Below, in pieces: positions 16,073 through 25,458 of a stretch of DNA of 45,095 nt. The notes beneath the pieces are model-generated. The model was not told the origin of the DNA and made no database searches. It saw nothing but the letters and a program-made list of their open reading frames with translations. The stretch spans positions 1 to 45,095 of the forward strand of contig CAYPWL010000029.1 in assembly GCA_964414425.1 (NCBI GenBank). The letters are read 5' to 3'. A program made the position numbers and the translations under genes. Position 1 is the first letter of the stretch. Each line of letters opens with the position of its first letter. The stretch comes from GYS-P2D sp964414425. GTDB lineage: Bacteria > Bacteroidota > Bacteroidia > Chitinophagales > Saprospiraceae.

Positions 16073-18094
16073 ATGCAGTTTGTTAGTCCGATCTTTCTGT
16101 GGGCGCTAGGAGCTCTTTTGATTCCTATCATAATCCACCTCTTTCATTTTAGAAAATTCAAAAAGGTTTACTTCACTAATGTTCACCTCCTCAAGGAAAT
16201 TAAGGAGGAGACGAGCACACGCAGTAGGCTACGTAATATACTTGTGCTACTGACGCGCCTGGCGGCATTAGCATTGTTGGTATTGGCCTTTGCCCAACCC
16301 GTCATCAGCGATCAGGATATCGACACTAATAAAGATCATGTCGTCACTATTGTAATCGACAACAGCTTCTCAATGAATGCGCTCAAGGCTGAGGTGCCAC
16401 TACTCCGTAGGGCCAAGGATCAGGCTAAGGGTATCGTAGAGTCATACGGTGAGACCGATCAGTTCGTGATCTTAACACCAGAACTACGGACGAAGCACCT
16501 TAGGCTGATCGACAAGAAGACCGCCATTGCTTTCATTGATGAGATCCAAGCCACGGCAGATATTAAGACACTCGAGGATATCTCAAAAGTGGCGCAGCGT
16601 GTTATGTCTGATTCTGACAACCAGAAAAACATCTATATACTATCTGACTTTCAAGAGAATATCAGTTCATTTAGCACACCTGTGGATAGCAGCACTCAAG
16701 TATCTCTGCTACCACTTCGGGCAGTACAGGAGAATAATATCGCCATAGTAGATGCAAGTTTTGAGTCGCCAGTACCGCTGCTCGATGTAAGCAATAAGCT
16801 CATCGTCACCTTAGAGAACTATGGCTCCAATGATCAAAGTGTACAACTCAACATGCTCTATGAGGGGCAGAATAGACCTCAAGGCGTTATAGAGATTGCG
16901 GCGGAGACCAGAACTGTGGATACGATATCGCTACTCATAGATCGTGCAGGATGGCACGAAGTAACACTGGAGGTGGATGATTATCCGATTGGGTTTGATA
17001 ATAATCTGGATCTGTCGTTTTATCTCAAACCGCAGATTCAGATCCTGAATATCTATAACGGCAGAAGTAACGGCTATATAGACAAAGCATTCTCAGGAAC
17101 GGACTATTATGCACTTACTCAAGATCAGACTTCACTGATCCGGTACGATCGATTTGCTGCTCAAGATCTCATCATACTCGATGACCTTCCAAGCCTAAGT
17201 TCCGGCTTAAGGTCAGAGCTAATTAAATATGTCTCTCAAGGGGGCAAACTGCTGATATTCCCCGCTGAGTCCTCACAAGTGGAAGAATATAATGCGCTAC
17301 TCTCTGCCTTGGGTGCTGATAGGATTAATGAACTGATTACTGAAGATAAATCCGTGAGCCGTATCAACTTAGATGAGTTCGTATTCAATGATGTATTTCT
17401 TAACAAGCGTAAGAACCTCAGATTACCAGAAGTCAAGAAACACTTTACTAAAATCAATAGCCAACAAGCGATTAAGGAGTCGATCTTAACCTTTAGAGAT
17501 GGAGCGGACTACCTGACCAAATATCAAAAAGACTTGGGTCAGGTATATCTATCTTCTGCGCCACTCAATGAGCAGCTGAATGGACTCGTCACTAACGCAG
17601 AAATCTTCATCCCACTCTTGTATAAGGTGGCAATATCATCTACTTCAGGACAGAACCTATATTATACCATTGATGAAGACGAAATCATAGATATCCGAAA
17701 TCTGACTAATCTCAGTCAATCAAACTATACGGTGACAGGACCATCAGAATTTATCCCAAGCGTAATTGTTAATCAAGGGAGATCAGTTATTGATGTCAGA
17801 GGTCAAATTAAAGAGAGAGGCATATATAATCTAACGCTTGAAGATCAGACCATCCATAAAATGGCCTTTAATTATGACCGCATAGAGTCAGATGTGAGCT
17901 ATGGCGATCTGGATGATATCTCTGCCGACATATCACCGACCGCCGAAATCATAAATCAAACTGCTACCGCCGATATCTCGCAGGTTATCCAAAATAAAAA
18001 GAGTGGAATACAGCTCTGGCGATGGTGTTTGATCTTGGCTCTAGTATTTTTACTGATAGAAACGATTCTATTAAGAATCTGGAAAGCAAGCTAA
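16073..18094 (+). CDS. BatA-domain / von Willebrand-like membrane protein
   Basis: 673 residues. The N terminus is the BatA double-transmembrane module: FLWALGALLIPIIIHLFHFR, then KKVYFTNVHLLKEI and a second helix (LLTRLAALALLVLAFAQPVI). A VWA-like domain follows with DNSFSMN, which has the DxSxS metal-site pattern. The middle is a large beta-rich periplasmic part, and a last helix (LWRWCLILALVFLLIETILL) is at the C terminus. Such proteins accompany MoxR/Bat clusters linked to envelope stress, but here none is adjacent. The dihydroorotase-like gene begins one base after the stop, so the two are coupled. Confidence 0.85.
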   Translation: MQFVSPIFLWALGALLIPIIIHLFHFRKFKKVYFTNVHLLKEIKEETSTRSRLRNILVLLTRLAALALLVLAFAQPVISDQDIDTNKDHVVTIVIDNSFSMNALKAEVPLLRRAKDQAKGIVESYGETDQFVILTPELRTKHLRLIDKKTAIAFIDEIQATADIKTLEDISKVAQRVMSDSDNQKNIYILSDFQENISSFSTPVDSSTQVSLLPLRAVQENNIAIVDASFESPVPLLDVSNKLIVTLENYGSNDQSVQLNMLYEGQNRPQGVIEIAAETRTVDTISLLIDRAGWHEVTLEVDDYPIGFDNNLDLSFYLKPQIQILNIYNGRSNGYIDKAFSGTDYYALTQDQTSLIRYDRFAAQDLIILDDLPSLSSGLRSELIKYVSQGGKLLIFPAESSQVEEYNALLSALGADRINELITEDKSVSRINLDEFVFNDVFLNKRKNLRLPEVKKHFTKINSQQAIKESILTFRDGADYLTKYQKDLGQVYLSSAPLNEQLNGLVTNAEIFIPLLYKVAISSTSGQNLYYTIDEDEIIDIRNLTNLSQSNYTVTGPSEFIPSVIVNQGRSVIDVRGQIKERGIYNLTLEDQTIHKMAFNYDRIESDVSYGDLDDISADISPTAEIINQTATADISQVIQNKKSGIQLWRWCLILALVFLLIETILLRIWKAS

Positions 18095-18095
18095 C

Positions 18096-19337
18096 ATGTC
18101 GATACTCTTAAAGAATGCACGCCTATATGACACTCGCTCTGAGCATCACCTTAAGCATGTAGATCTATTGATTGAAGATGGAACCATCAAAAAGATAGCC
18201 ACTTCTATTAAGAGTACCGCTAAGATGCAGGTCATCAAAAGCGACAACTTGTGCGTGTCTCCGGGTTGGTTAGACATCGGAGCCTACAATGGAGAGCCAG
18301 GTCATGAGGCATTAGAAAATCTGAATACACTTAAGAAGACTGCTGCCGCTGGTGGTTATCTCTATTTGGCCACCTTACCGACGACCTCTCCTGCCATCGA
18401 TAACAAATCTCAGATCTCTTATCTCCAAAAAAATAATGACCACGCTGTCACAGAAATACTCCCGCTGGCTTGTGCGACACAAGGAGCAGAAGGAGCAGTA
18501 ATAGCCGAAATCATTGATCTTGATCAATCAGGCGCAGTAGCATATACTGACGGACCAAATCACAAGATTAGTCGTGGCCAGCTTATGAGAGTACTGGAGT
18601 ATCTCAAGAGTATAGGGGGCATCTACATCCACTACCTCAAGCATGATTGCTTGGTGAGTAATGGACAGATAAACGAGGGCACACAGAGTATGGCTCTAGG
18701 ACTCGTCGGCATGCCAAAAACCGAAGAAAGGCTCGAAGCACTCAACGCCATAGAGATCGCACGATATGTGGGGTCGGATGTGCATATACACAATATCAGC
18801 ACTCCTGAAGTTGTGCAGAAAAGCGCTGACATAGCGATCTCGTACTCGGTACCATTTTTAAACCTCATCCATACAGACCGAGATTTGGAAGGTTTTAATA
18901 CCAATCTAAAGGTGATCCCTCCCCTCAGAGAGACAGCGGATAGGAGTGGGTTAATCAAGCTCATAAATCAGGGTAAGATCAATTGTATCAATAGCAATCA
19001 TAGACCCGTACTCCAAGAGGATAAGGACAAAGAGTTTGGTATGGCCAAATTCGGTAATATTGGACTTCAGCACTGCTATAGAGCCCTTAATACTCATGCC
19101 ACTAAGCTCGAGCATGAGCGCCTTGTTTATTGTTTATCTCAAGGTGCCTATGAGTATCTTAAGTTGGATGCTCCTAAGGTAGAAGCTGGTCAGCCAGCTC
19201 GGCTAACCATATTTGATCCAGATAGATCAAATGACGCTGATACTTCTTACTCTAAGTGCCGTAACAATCCTATCGATGGCACCCAATTAAAGGGGGCTAT
19301 CATCGGCGTGGTAAATGGGGCAAAAAACACTTTTTAA
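18096..19337 (+). CDS. dihydroorotase-like protein lacking metal ligands (PyrC-prime type)
   Basis: 413 residues of the amidohydrolase superfamily, clearly related to class-I dihydroorotase: LLKNARLYD at the start, VIPPLRETADRSGLIKLINQ, and PARLTIFDP near the end. The catalytic DxHxHxR motif is replaced by D60-I-G62-A-Y64-N-G66 before EPG, so both metal-binding His and the substrate-binding Arg are gone, and the usual TDHAPH region reads SNHRPV. Such inactive paralogs may be structural partners of aspartate transcarbamoylase or have another role; I infer it is not a dihydroorotase. It starts one base after the BatA-like stop. Confidence 0.85.
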   Translation: MSILLKNARLYDTRSEHHLKHVDLLIEDGTIKKIATSIKSTAKMQVIKSDNLCVSPGWLDIGAYNGEPGHEALENLNTLKKTAAAGGYLYLATLPTTSPAIDNKSQISYLQKNNDHAVTEILPLACATQGAEGAVIAEIIDLDQSGAVAYTDGPNHKISRGQLMRVLEYLKSIGGIYIHYLKHDCLVSNGQINEGTQSMALGLVGMPKTEERLEALNAIEIARYVGSDVHIHNISTPEVVQKSADIAISYSVPFLNLIHTDRDLEGFNTNLKVIPPLRETADRSGLIKLINQGKINCINSNHRPVLQEDKDKEFGMAKFGNIGLQHCYRALNTHATKLEHERLVYCLSQGAYEYLKLDAPKVEAGQPARLTIFDPDRSNDADTSYSKCRNNPIDGTQLKGAIIGVVNGAKNTF

Positions 19338-19379
19338 TTAGTACTTTGCTTTCCTTACTCTTAACTTAAACCAACAATC

Positions 19380-19934
19380 ATGAATAATCCTGCGGTAAAA
19401 TATGGCGTCTATTATGGAGCTGTGCTGATATTGCTATCCATTATATCTTGGCTACTCATACCGAGTATACACTATCCTACTACCATGAAGGAGGCTGGAT
19501 TCGGCTCATTGCTATCATTCGTCCTTGTGATCGCATTCCTCTATTTATCCTTGAAAGAGACTAGACACCTACAGGAGGGCTTCTTATCATTTGGCGAGGG
19601 ACTGAAATCATCATTCATAACTTATATGATAGGAACCTTGATAGGAACGATCTTTTCTTATCTCCTCCTCAATTACATTGCACCTGACTTGTTAACACTA
19701 CAGAAAGAGTCGAGCATTGCAATTGCTAATGACATGACCAGTTGGATGGGTGATCTGTCTGGTATACCCGAAGAAGAATTAGAAAGTCTCAATGATAATA
19801 TGGAAGCGGAGTTAGAGCTTCAAGATTTCGGAGAATTTGGTTTTGGGACGGCCATTTTAACTTGGCTATCATCACTTATTGGTGGACTTATTCTCTCCTT
19901 GATCATGTCAGCGATCATGAAAAAAAATGATTAG
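19380..19934 (+). CDS. DUF4199 membrane protein
   Basis: 184 residues with four hydrophobic helices: YYGAVLILLSIISWLLIP, LLSFVLVIAFLYLSL, ITYMIGTLIGTIFSYLLL and LIGGLILSLIMSAIM. The spacing, the HLQEGFLSFGEGLKSSFI segment between helices 2 and 3, and the acidic loop (EEELESLNDNMEAELELQ) fit DUF4199, a Bacteroidota family of unknown function. In many genomes this gene precedes a GT2 glycosyltransferase, as it does here, suggesting a conserved partnership (from memory of gene order). Confidence 0.85.
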   Translation: MNNPAVKYGVYYGAVLILLSIISWLLIPSIHYPTTMKEAGFGSLLSFVLVIAFLYLSLKETRHLQEGFLSFGEGLKSSFITYMIGTLIGTIFSYLLLNYIAPDLLTLQKESSIAIANDMTSWMGDLSGIPEEELESLNDNMEAELELQDFGEFGFGTAILTWLSSLIGGLILSLIMSAIMKKND

Positions 19935-20018
19935 CGTCTCATATTACGATTATTCATCATGTAATTGGACTAATATGTCTACTTTTGCCTAAGCACTTAA
20001 GCTTATTACTGCGCTAAC

Positions 20019-20957
20019 ATGACTGATATTTCGCTCGTCATACCTGTCTATAATGAAGAAGAGTCCTTGCTACCATTGATGGCATGGATAGATGAGGTGA
20101 TGAAACAATTTACCAAGACTTATGAAGTAGTCTTCATCGACGACGGTAGTAGCGATACCAGTTGGGAGGTCATCAAGCAACTCCAGAGCAAACACCCCGA
20201 TATTATTAAAGGGATTAAGTTCAGAAGGAATTATGGTAAGTCTGCAGCATTAAACGTAGGATTTAAAAAAGCTGAAGGCTCTGTAGTCATCACGATGGAT
20301 GCAGATATGCAGGATAGCCCAGATGAGATCCCATTATTATACAACCAGATCTATGACGAGGGTCTTGATATGATCTCTGGCTGGAAGAAAAAAAGGCATG
20401 ATCCGATATCCAAGACACTGCCCAGCAAGTTATTCAATGCTGTAGCTCGCAAAGTGAGTGGCATACAACTCCATGATTTTAACTGCGGCCTTAAGGCTTA
20501 TAAGAACGAGGTTGTCAAGGAAGTTAATCTCTACGGAGATATGCATCGTTGGATCCCAGTATTGGCTAAGTGGGAAGGATACTCTAAAATCGGAGAAAAA
20601 GTGGTCGAGCATCGCCAGCGAGAATTTGGCGTAAGCAAGTTCGGTGCGAAGCGACTCATCAGTGGTTTTTTGGATTTGCTTACGATTTTCTTTGTGGGCA
20701 AGTTCAACAAGCGCCCGATGCACTTCTTTGGCACATGGGGACTAATTTTCCTATTTGCAGGTTTTGTAATATTAAGCTATCTGTCTATTGCGAAGTTGAT
20801 TTATAATCAATCTGGGATTCAAGAGAGGCCCTTGTTCTTCTTTGGCATACTGATCTTGATTGTAGGTTCACAATTGTTTCTGACAGGATTCTTAGCCGAA
20901 TTAGTCATAAACAATCGAGCTAAGGAAAGCAATTATAATATCGAACAAACCATCTAA
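20019..20957 (+). CDS. family 2 glycosyltransferase, DPM1/GtrB-like
   Basis: 312 residues. The GT-A domain has ISLVIPVYNEEESLLPL at the start, FIDDGSSDTSW, the DXD-type MDADMQDSPDEIP, and HDFNCGLKAYKNEVV. Two C-terminal helices (GLIFLFAGFVILSYLSI; FFFGILILIVGSQLFLTGFL) anchor it, as in GtrB/DPM1-type enzymes that transfer a sugar from a nucleotide donor to a polyprenyl phosphate. The donor is not evident. A -7-like TACTTTTG lies at 19980-19987 and may drive this gene and the lipoprotein 10 bases downstream. Confidence 0.9.
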   Translation: MTDISLVIPVYNEEESLLPLMAWIDEVMKQFTKTYEVVFIDDGSSDTSWEVIKQLQSKHPDIIKGIKFRRNYGKSAALNVGFKKAEGSVVITMDADMQDSPDEIPLLYNQIYDEGLDMISGWKKKRHDPISKTLPSKLFNAVARKVSGIQLHDFNCGLKAYKNEVVKEVNLYGDMHRWIPVLAKWEGYSKIGEKVVEHRQREFGVSKFGAKRLISGFLDLLTIFFVGKFNKRPMHFFGTWGLIFLFAGFVILSYLSIAKLIYNQSGIQERPLFFFGILILIVGSQLFLTGFLAELVINNRAKESNYNIEQTI

Positions 20958-20967
20958 CCTGTGGATA

Positions 20968-21369
20968 ATGATGGGAATTGAAACTTTAAAAATCTTCGCT
21001 CCAATAAGGCAACTGATATTCCTATTGGCTATCCTAATCTGTGCTTGTTCTGATGACTCCAACCCAGTCACTACGATATGCTATTCGTTTGAGGAGAGAC
21101 AATGCAATGGCGACCCCTGGATAGAAGAATTAGGCTCTGCTAACTTGAGCGATGAGCAAAAAGTTGCTGAACTGCGCACATATCTGGAAAATCAGTCCAT
21201 AGACGTCGTTGCTATTGAAGTCGTTGTGAACCAAGATCTAATCACTTGTCAAGCCTGTTTCGTCTGCGCTACAGGAACCTCATATATCATCGAAGCTGAT
21301 CCGGCTTTGGCCACTCAAGTAGAATCCCTCGATCTTCTGAGCCTCCAGGAAGTGCCCTGCAGCCAATAG
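20968..21369 (+). CDS. small lipoprotein, unknown function
   Basis: 133 residues with a type-II signal (QLIFLLAILICACSDDSN, lipid attachment at the Cys of ICAC). Two ATGs in tandem could start it. The mature part has five further cysteines (CYSFEERQC, TCQACFVC, VPCSQ) and a helix containing SDEQKVAELRTYLENQSIDV. No family is recognised. It lies 10 bases after the glycosyltransferase, so probably in the same transcript. Confidence 0.75.
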   Translation: MMGIETLKIFAPIRQLIFLLAILICACSDDSNPVTTICYSFEERQCNGDPWIEELGSANLSDEQKVAELRTYLENQSIDVVAIEVVVNQDLITCQACFVCATGTSYIIEADPALATQVESLDLLSLQEVPCSQ

Positions 21370-21431
21370 TTGTCAAGAAACTTGGTATTCAAGAATTAAT
21401 AGCTGTATTTCGCATCGATTTAGATTATTGG

Positions 21432-22061
21432 ATGTACGGCATCAAAGAAATATATTATACCATACAAGGAGAAGGAGCCCATACAGGCAGACCTGCAGTA
21501 TTCTGTCGGTTTTCTGGCTGTAACCTCTGGTCTGGACTCGAGAAAGATCGCAATACGGCAATGTGCAAGTTTTGTGATACAGACTTTTGGGGTACGGATG
21601 GTACTAATGGAGGTAAATACACCGCCTCGGATCTTACAAGTCTCTGCCTATCTCTATGGCCCGAGGAATCTAAGGCACAACCATTCATAGTATGTACCGG
21701 CGGAGAGCCCTTGCTACAACTCGACGAAGAGCTCATCACAGAATTGAAGAAATTAGGCTTTTACATCGCCATTGAAACAAACGGTACTATTGAAGTGCCC
21801 AACGGAATTGATTGGGTCTGTGTAAGCCCTAAGGCCGACACGGCGTTAGTAGTGGATTGTGGAGATGAACTTAAATTAGTCTACCCACAAGTCGAAAACA
21901 CTCCTGATCAATTTACTCATCTACAGTTTGGGCATTTCTCCCTGCAACCGCTTGATGATGCTAATCAAAGCGACCACATCAAGTCATGCATATCATATGT
22001 TAAGAACCATCCACAATGGTCTTTGAGTCTTCAGACACACAAATACCTCGGGATAGACTGA
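21432..22061 (+). CDS. queE: 7-carboxy-7-deazaguanine synthase QueE
   Basis: 209 residues. The radical-SAM cluster motif is C30-x14-C45-x2-C48, the CX14CX2C variant seen in many QueE proteins, preceded by YYTIQGEGAHTGRPAVFCRF. VCTGGEPLLQLDEELI and AIETNGT are the SAM- and substrate-binding parts, and VSPKAD is also standard. The enzyme rearranges 6-carboxytetrahydropterin to 7-carboxy-7-deazaguanine in queuosine/preQ0 synthesis. No queD or queC is visible here. It converges on the helicase gene with a four-base gap. Confidence 0.95.
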   Translation: MYGIKEIYYTIQGEGAHTGRPAVFCRFSGCNLWSGLEKDRNTAMCKFCDTDFWGTDGTNGGKYTASDLTSLCLSLWPEESKAQPFIVCTGGEPLLQLDEELITELKKLGFYIAIETNGTIEVPNGIDWVCVSPKADTALVVDCGDELKLVYPQVENTPDQFTHLQFGHFSLQPLDDANQSDHIKSCISYVKNHPQWSLSLQTHKYLGID

Positions 22062-22065
22062 TCAA

Positions 22066-25000
22066 TCAGATATGGTGCTCATAGCACCGTGATATGATCT
22101 CCTTATAACTGGGACTCTGCGACAGTATATCCTTGTTTCCCACCAATATAAATCGCTCCCGAGCTCGAGTAAATGCCACATTAAGCTTCCGATCAATACC
22201 TCTGTCCGATAGCGATTGCAGACTCCTAAGTTGAAATGGATAATTCACACAAGTAGATAGGATAATGACATCACGCGCACTCCCTTGATATCGCTCGACG
22301 GTGTCAATAGTGATGTCATCAATCTGTGGATGATCGATGGTCGAGATAGCCTGGCGGATACAGGCGATCTGAGCTCGGTATGGAGTGATAATCCCTATAG
22401 AGTGATTCTCTGGAAGATCAAGCATTAAGTCTTCTATGATTTGTCGGCATGTATCTGCCTCGGACTGATTGATCTTAATGCTATTGCTCTCGATATCTGC
22501 CTCCGTATCTATAAATATCAAGCGATGTGCCTTAATTACTTGATCCGTAATGACTAAAGTTGCGGTCAGTCGCTCAAGACCAGGCAGTATGTCGAGAGAA
22601 TTATCATAAAACTGATCATTAGCAAAAGACATCAGATCACGATGCATCCTACCCTGCTGACTCAGTTGTCCATATACATGTGTCCATCCCTTATCTACGG
22701 CGTGGAGATACATACGCTCAAACAGAGAATTTGACAGATTAGCAACCCCTAATTCATTAAGTCCCTGGTGTACAATAGTGCTCTGATCAAGCGACTGATG
22801 CGTCACTGCAGGGAGCTGTTTGTGATCACCGATTAACACGAATTTTTTAAACCGACCTAATAAACCTATCAATTGAGCATCCAAAACTTGCGAAGCTTCG
22901 TCGATCATGACTAAGTCAAATGAGAGTAACCTAAACAAGTCCAACTTACCCAATATCGATGCGATTGTACCTGTATACAAGCACTGTGTAGACAAAGTCT
23001 CTAATACCTCATTACGATTATTGCATTGTGAAAGTCGCTCATTCATCAGATGTCCTCTATAGTCAGGATGTGTGCTATACCGTGATCCTACACGGATAAA
23101 ATCAACATCCTCACCAATACGCTTAATCGTGGTGCATATCTCATCTACCGCCCGATTAGTATAAGCCAGCAATAAGATGCGCTGTTGTGTATGTTCTAGA
23201 TAGTACTGAGTTAAGTATCTCAGCATGATACTGGTCTTACCTGTCCCCGGAGGGCCCCATAGCAGATGATATCCCTGCGCTCTGATGACCTCTTGATATA
23301 ACTCGTTTTGTTCAGTAGTCATCTCTGGGATATACGCTATATCGATGTGATCCTCCACTGGAATTGGAGGCCTATCTCGTTGCAATATTAATCGACGATA
23401 CTGAGCACTATGGGTCGCAAACTCATAAACGCTTCTCGACATCGATATAAATCCATTATCAAGTCGATCATGCTCGACATGCCAGAGATCGTAGCTCTCA
23501 AATATCTTGAGATTCATCTGTCTACTCCTGAGGCGTACCACAATCTGATCTGTCTTTATGTCAATGAGCGTAGTCTTAAATACTTGCTCACTTAAGACAT
23601 CTGAGGTTCCTCCTTGATCTGGATATAAGATACACAAGTCTCCAACTCTGAAATTGTGCAGTTCTGCAGTCATCTCTCCAGCAGATAAGCTAATGAGCGG
23701 GTCTGGTTGATCACAGTAATTGTCTACAATGGTTAAATGATTAATAATATTAAACTGCTCCACCTTCTGCGGCACCGTGTCTCGCCATAGACCTGATAGC
23801 CCTCTGTGTTTTTGATTACTTCCTTCTCCTATCTTGCTATCCAGTCGTTCTTTACATAGATGCTTAAACAACTCCTTTACATAAGCATACTCGATATCAT
23901 CCAGCGATTCTAATGAGCTAATTGCTTTGAGAATATCAGTTCTAACATACCCCTTGAGAGCCCGATCATCTTGATCCAGTATCTGGGTTAATATCCCTCT
24001 GAGGTCACCAGATTTTTCCAGTTTTCGATCGAGCAAGTACAATTTATTCCGTTGTAGAATGGTCTCACGTTGTTGTACTTTGAGAGTAGGCGCAAATCTG
24101 AGTGCATTATTAGGCTCTTTAGAATAAAGGATGAAGTTCTTACGTGCGATACGGAAACCGAATACGCTCTCTATCAACATATCGTAGAGCAATGTCTGAT
24201 GGTAGTGATTGCTATTGAGTCCATATGGATTAACTTTAAATGGGCTTCCACTTTTTAGCTCTACGATAGATGCTTGTTCTCCAGAGATATAAAACACATC
24301 AAGCCTTCCCTGCAAGCCATACTGCGATGCATAAAAAGATGGCTCTATATAGATCGATTCAGCTCTTAACCCCTGACCAGCCAAGTCTATGTTCACCACC
24401 TTCTTGAGATGATTAAAATGCATTTCAAACTGTTGCACGATGTTTCGCACCTCACTATCCACCATGAGGCTCAAGCCTAAGACATCTATGCTAAATAATT
24501 CCTTTAGTATCGTCTTGTATTCCAGCTGAGGGTCATAGATCAGTCTATCCAAAAAATGGTTAGCCACATTACCCATGATTAAAGCTGGAGAGGATTTATG
24601 CGGCATTACCTTGCGAAGCATAAAGTTTGCCTCTGTACTACCAAAAGAAGAAAAACACTCCGACACCGAAGTTACAACATATAGGAAGTCAGAATCCAAG
24701 ATGATCTTGGAAGGTGAGTGCAAGCCATCTGCTGCAATCTGTACTTCGTGCAATATCGCTTGCAGTGGCAAGAGTTCTTGCGATACGATATCCTCTATAA
24801 TGGGTGTGTAATCTTCGTTCCGTTCGGGATCTGCGTAAGTTATCGTGATCTTGTCGTAAGGCTCATCTACTCGCTGTGCGATCAATCTCTTGTTATCTGA
24901 CAACACCTCTATTATAACCACTTCAATGAGAGGTTCGAAGGTTATAGAAACCGGTCGGTCGATTTTAAAAATCTCATAGAGTGCTTTGGTTTCAAGCTGA

Positions 25001-25296
25001 TGCTTTTCACCTGTGGTGAGAAACTCCAGAGACCACTTTGCGAGACGCAACAAATCCTCAGTAGAATGATCGGATGCTAGTTGATGAGCCTTCCTAAAAC
25101 TATGCAATAAGAACCTTGCCTTTTGTGGCCAGAGATTAGCGGTTATAAGATAAGATAAGCGGCTATAATAACTGGTAAAATGAAGACCGGTTTTGTCAGT
25201 CTGCTCTATTAAGGAACTTAGGAATAACTGATGTAGTTTACCCAACTCCTTAACTCGCGGCTCAACAGGATTCAGAGTTTTGTATATGCGCTTCAC
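22066..25296 (-). CDS. Dna2-like PD-(D/E)XK nuclease/superfamily-1 helicase
   Basis: 1076 residues from GTG. The N-terminal half carries a nuclease core, GRLDVFY (Asp333) followed by IVELKSG (Glu346-Leu-Lys348) and HYHQTLLYDMLIE, the QxxxY-type RecB/Cas4 pattern. The C-terminal half is an SF1 helicase: LLWGPPGTGKT with Lys687, MIDEASQ with Asp799-Glu800, KFVLIGDHKQLPAV, DTVERYQGSARDVIIL and LNVAFTRARERFILVG. The cysteines that hold the Fe-S cluster in Dna2/AddB/Cas4 are not seen. The likely role is processing of DNA ends or intermediates in repair. A defence role is possible, but no partner genes support it. Confidence 0.85.
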   Translation of the reverse strand: MKRIYKTLNPVEPRVKELGKLHQLFLSSLIEQTDKTGLHFTSYYSRLSYLITANLWPQKARFLLHSFRKAHQLASDHSTEDLLRLAKWSLEFLTTGEKHQLETKALYEIFKIDRPVSITFEPLIEVVIIEVLSDNKRLIAQRVDEPYDKITITYADPERNEDYTPIIEDIVSQELLPLQAILHEVQIAADGLHSPSKIILDSDFLYVVTSVSECFSSFGSTEANFMLRKVMPHKSSPALIMGNVANHFLDRLIYDPQLEYKTILKELFSIDVLGLSLMVDSEVRNIVQQFEMHFNHLKKVVNIDLAGQGLRAESIYIEPSFYASQYGLQGRLDVFYISGEQASIVELKSGSPFKVNPYGLNSNHYHQTLLYDMLIESVFGFRIARKNFILYSKEPNNALRFAPTLKVQQRETILQRNKLYLLDRKLEKSGDLRGILTQILDQDDRALKGYVRTDILKAISSLESLDDIEYAYVKELFKHLCKERLDSKIGEGSNQKHRGLSGLWRDTVPQKVEQFNIINHLTIVDNYCDQPDPLISLSAGEMTAELHNFRVGDLCILYPDQGGTSDVLSEQVFKTTLIDIKTDQIVVRLRSRQMNLKIFESYDLWHVEHDRLDNGFISMSRSVYEFATHSAQYRRLILQRDRPPIPVEDHIDIAYIPEMTTEQNELYQEVIRAQGYHLLWGPPGTGKTSIMLRYLTQYYLEHTQQRILLLAYTNRAVDEICTTIKRIGEDVDFIRVGSRYSTHPDYRGHLMNERLSQCNNRNEVLETLSTQCLYTGTIASILGKLDLFRLLSFDLVMIDEASQVLDAQLIGLLGRFKKFVLIGDHKQLPAVTHQSLDQSTIVHQGLNELGVANLSNSLFERMYLHAVDKGWTHVYGQLSQQGRMHRDLMSFANDQFYDNSLDILPGLERLTATLVITDQVIKAHRLIFIDTEADIESNSIKINQSEADTCRQIIEDLMLDLPENHSIGIITPYRAQIACIRQAISTIDHPQIDDITIDTVERYQGSARDVIILSTCVNYPFQLRSLQSLSDRGIDRKLNVAFTRARERFILVGNKDILSQSPSYKEIISRCYEHHI

Positions 25297-25458
25297 TTCG
25301 TAATGATAGTGCCGTTTTTAAAGAAATACATTAAATGATAACATATATTAAATTTTCAAAAAGTAACTATCTCTCAAAGTCGACGTATATTACCTGATAT
25401 ATTAACATTTACCTTTTTTGACAACAGGTAACATCTTTTTACTCAAAACAGAATTATA

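Noticed and set aside
22066..25296. Cas4 or an adaptation module
   Set aside because: The nuclease part is fused to a helicase, the Cas4 cysteines are not found and no CRISPR array or cas1/cas2 is in the window.
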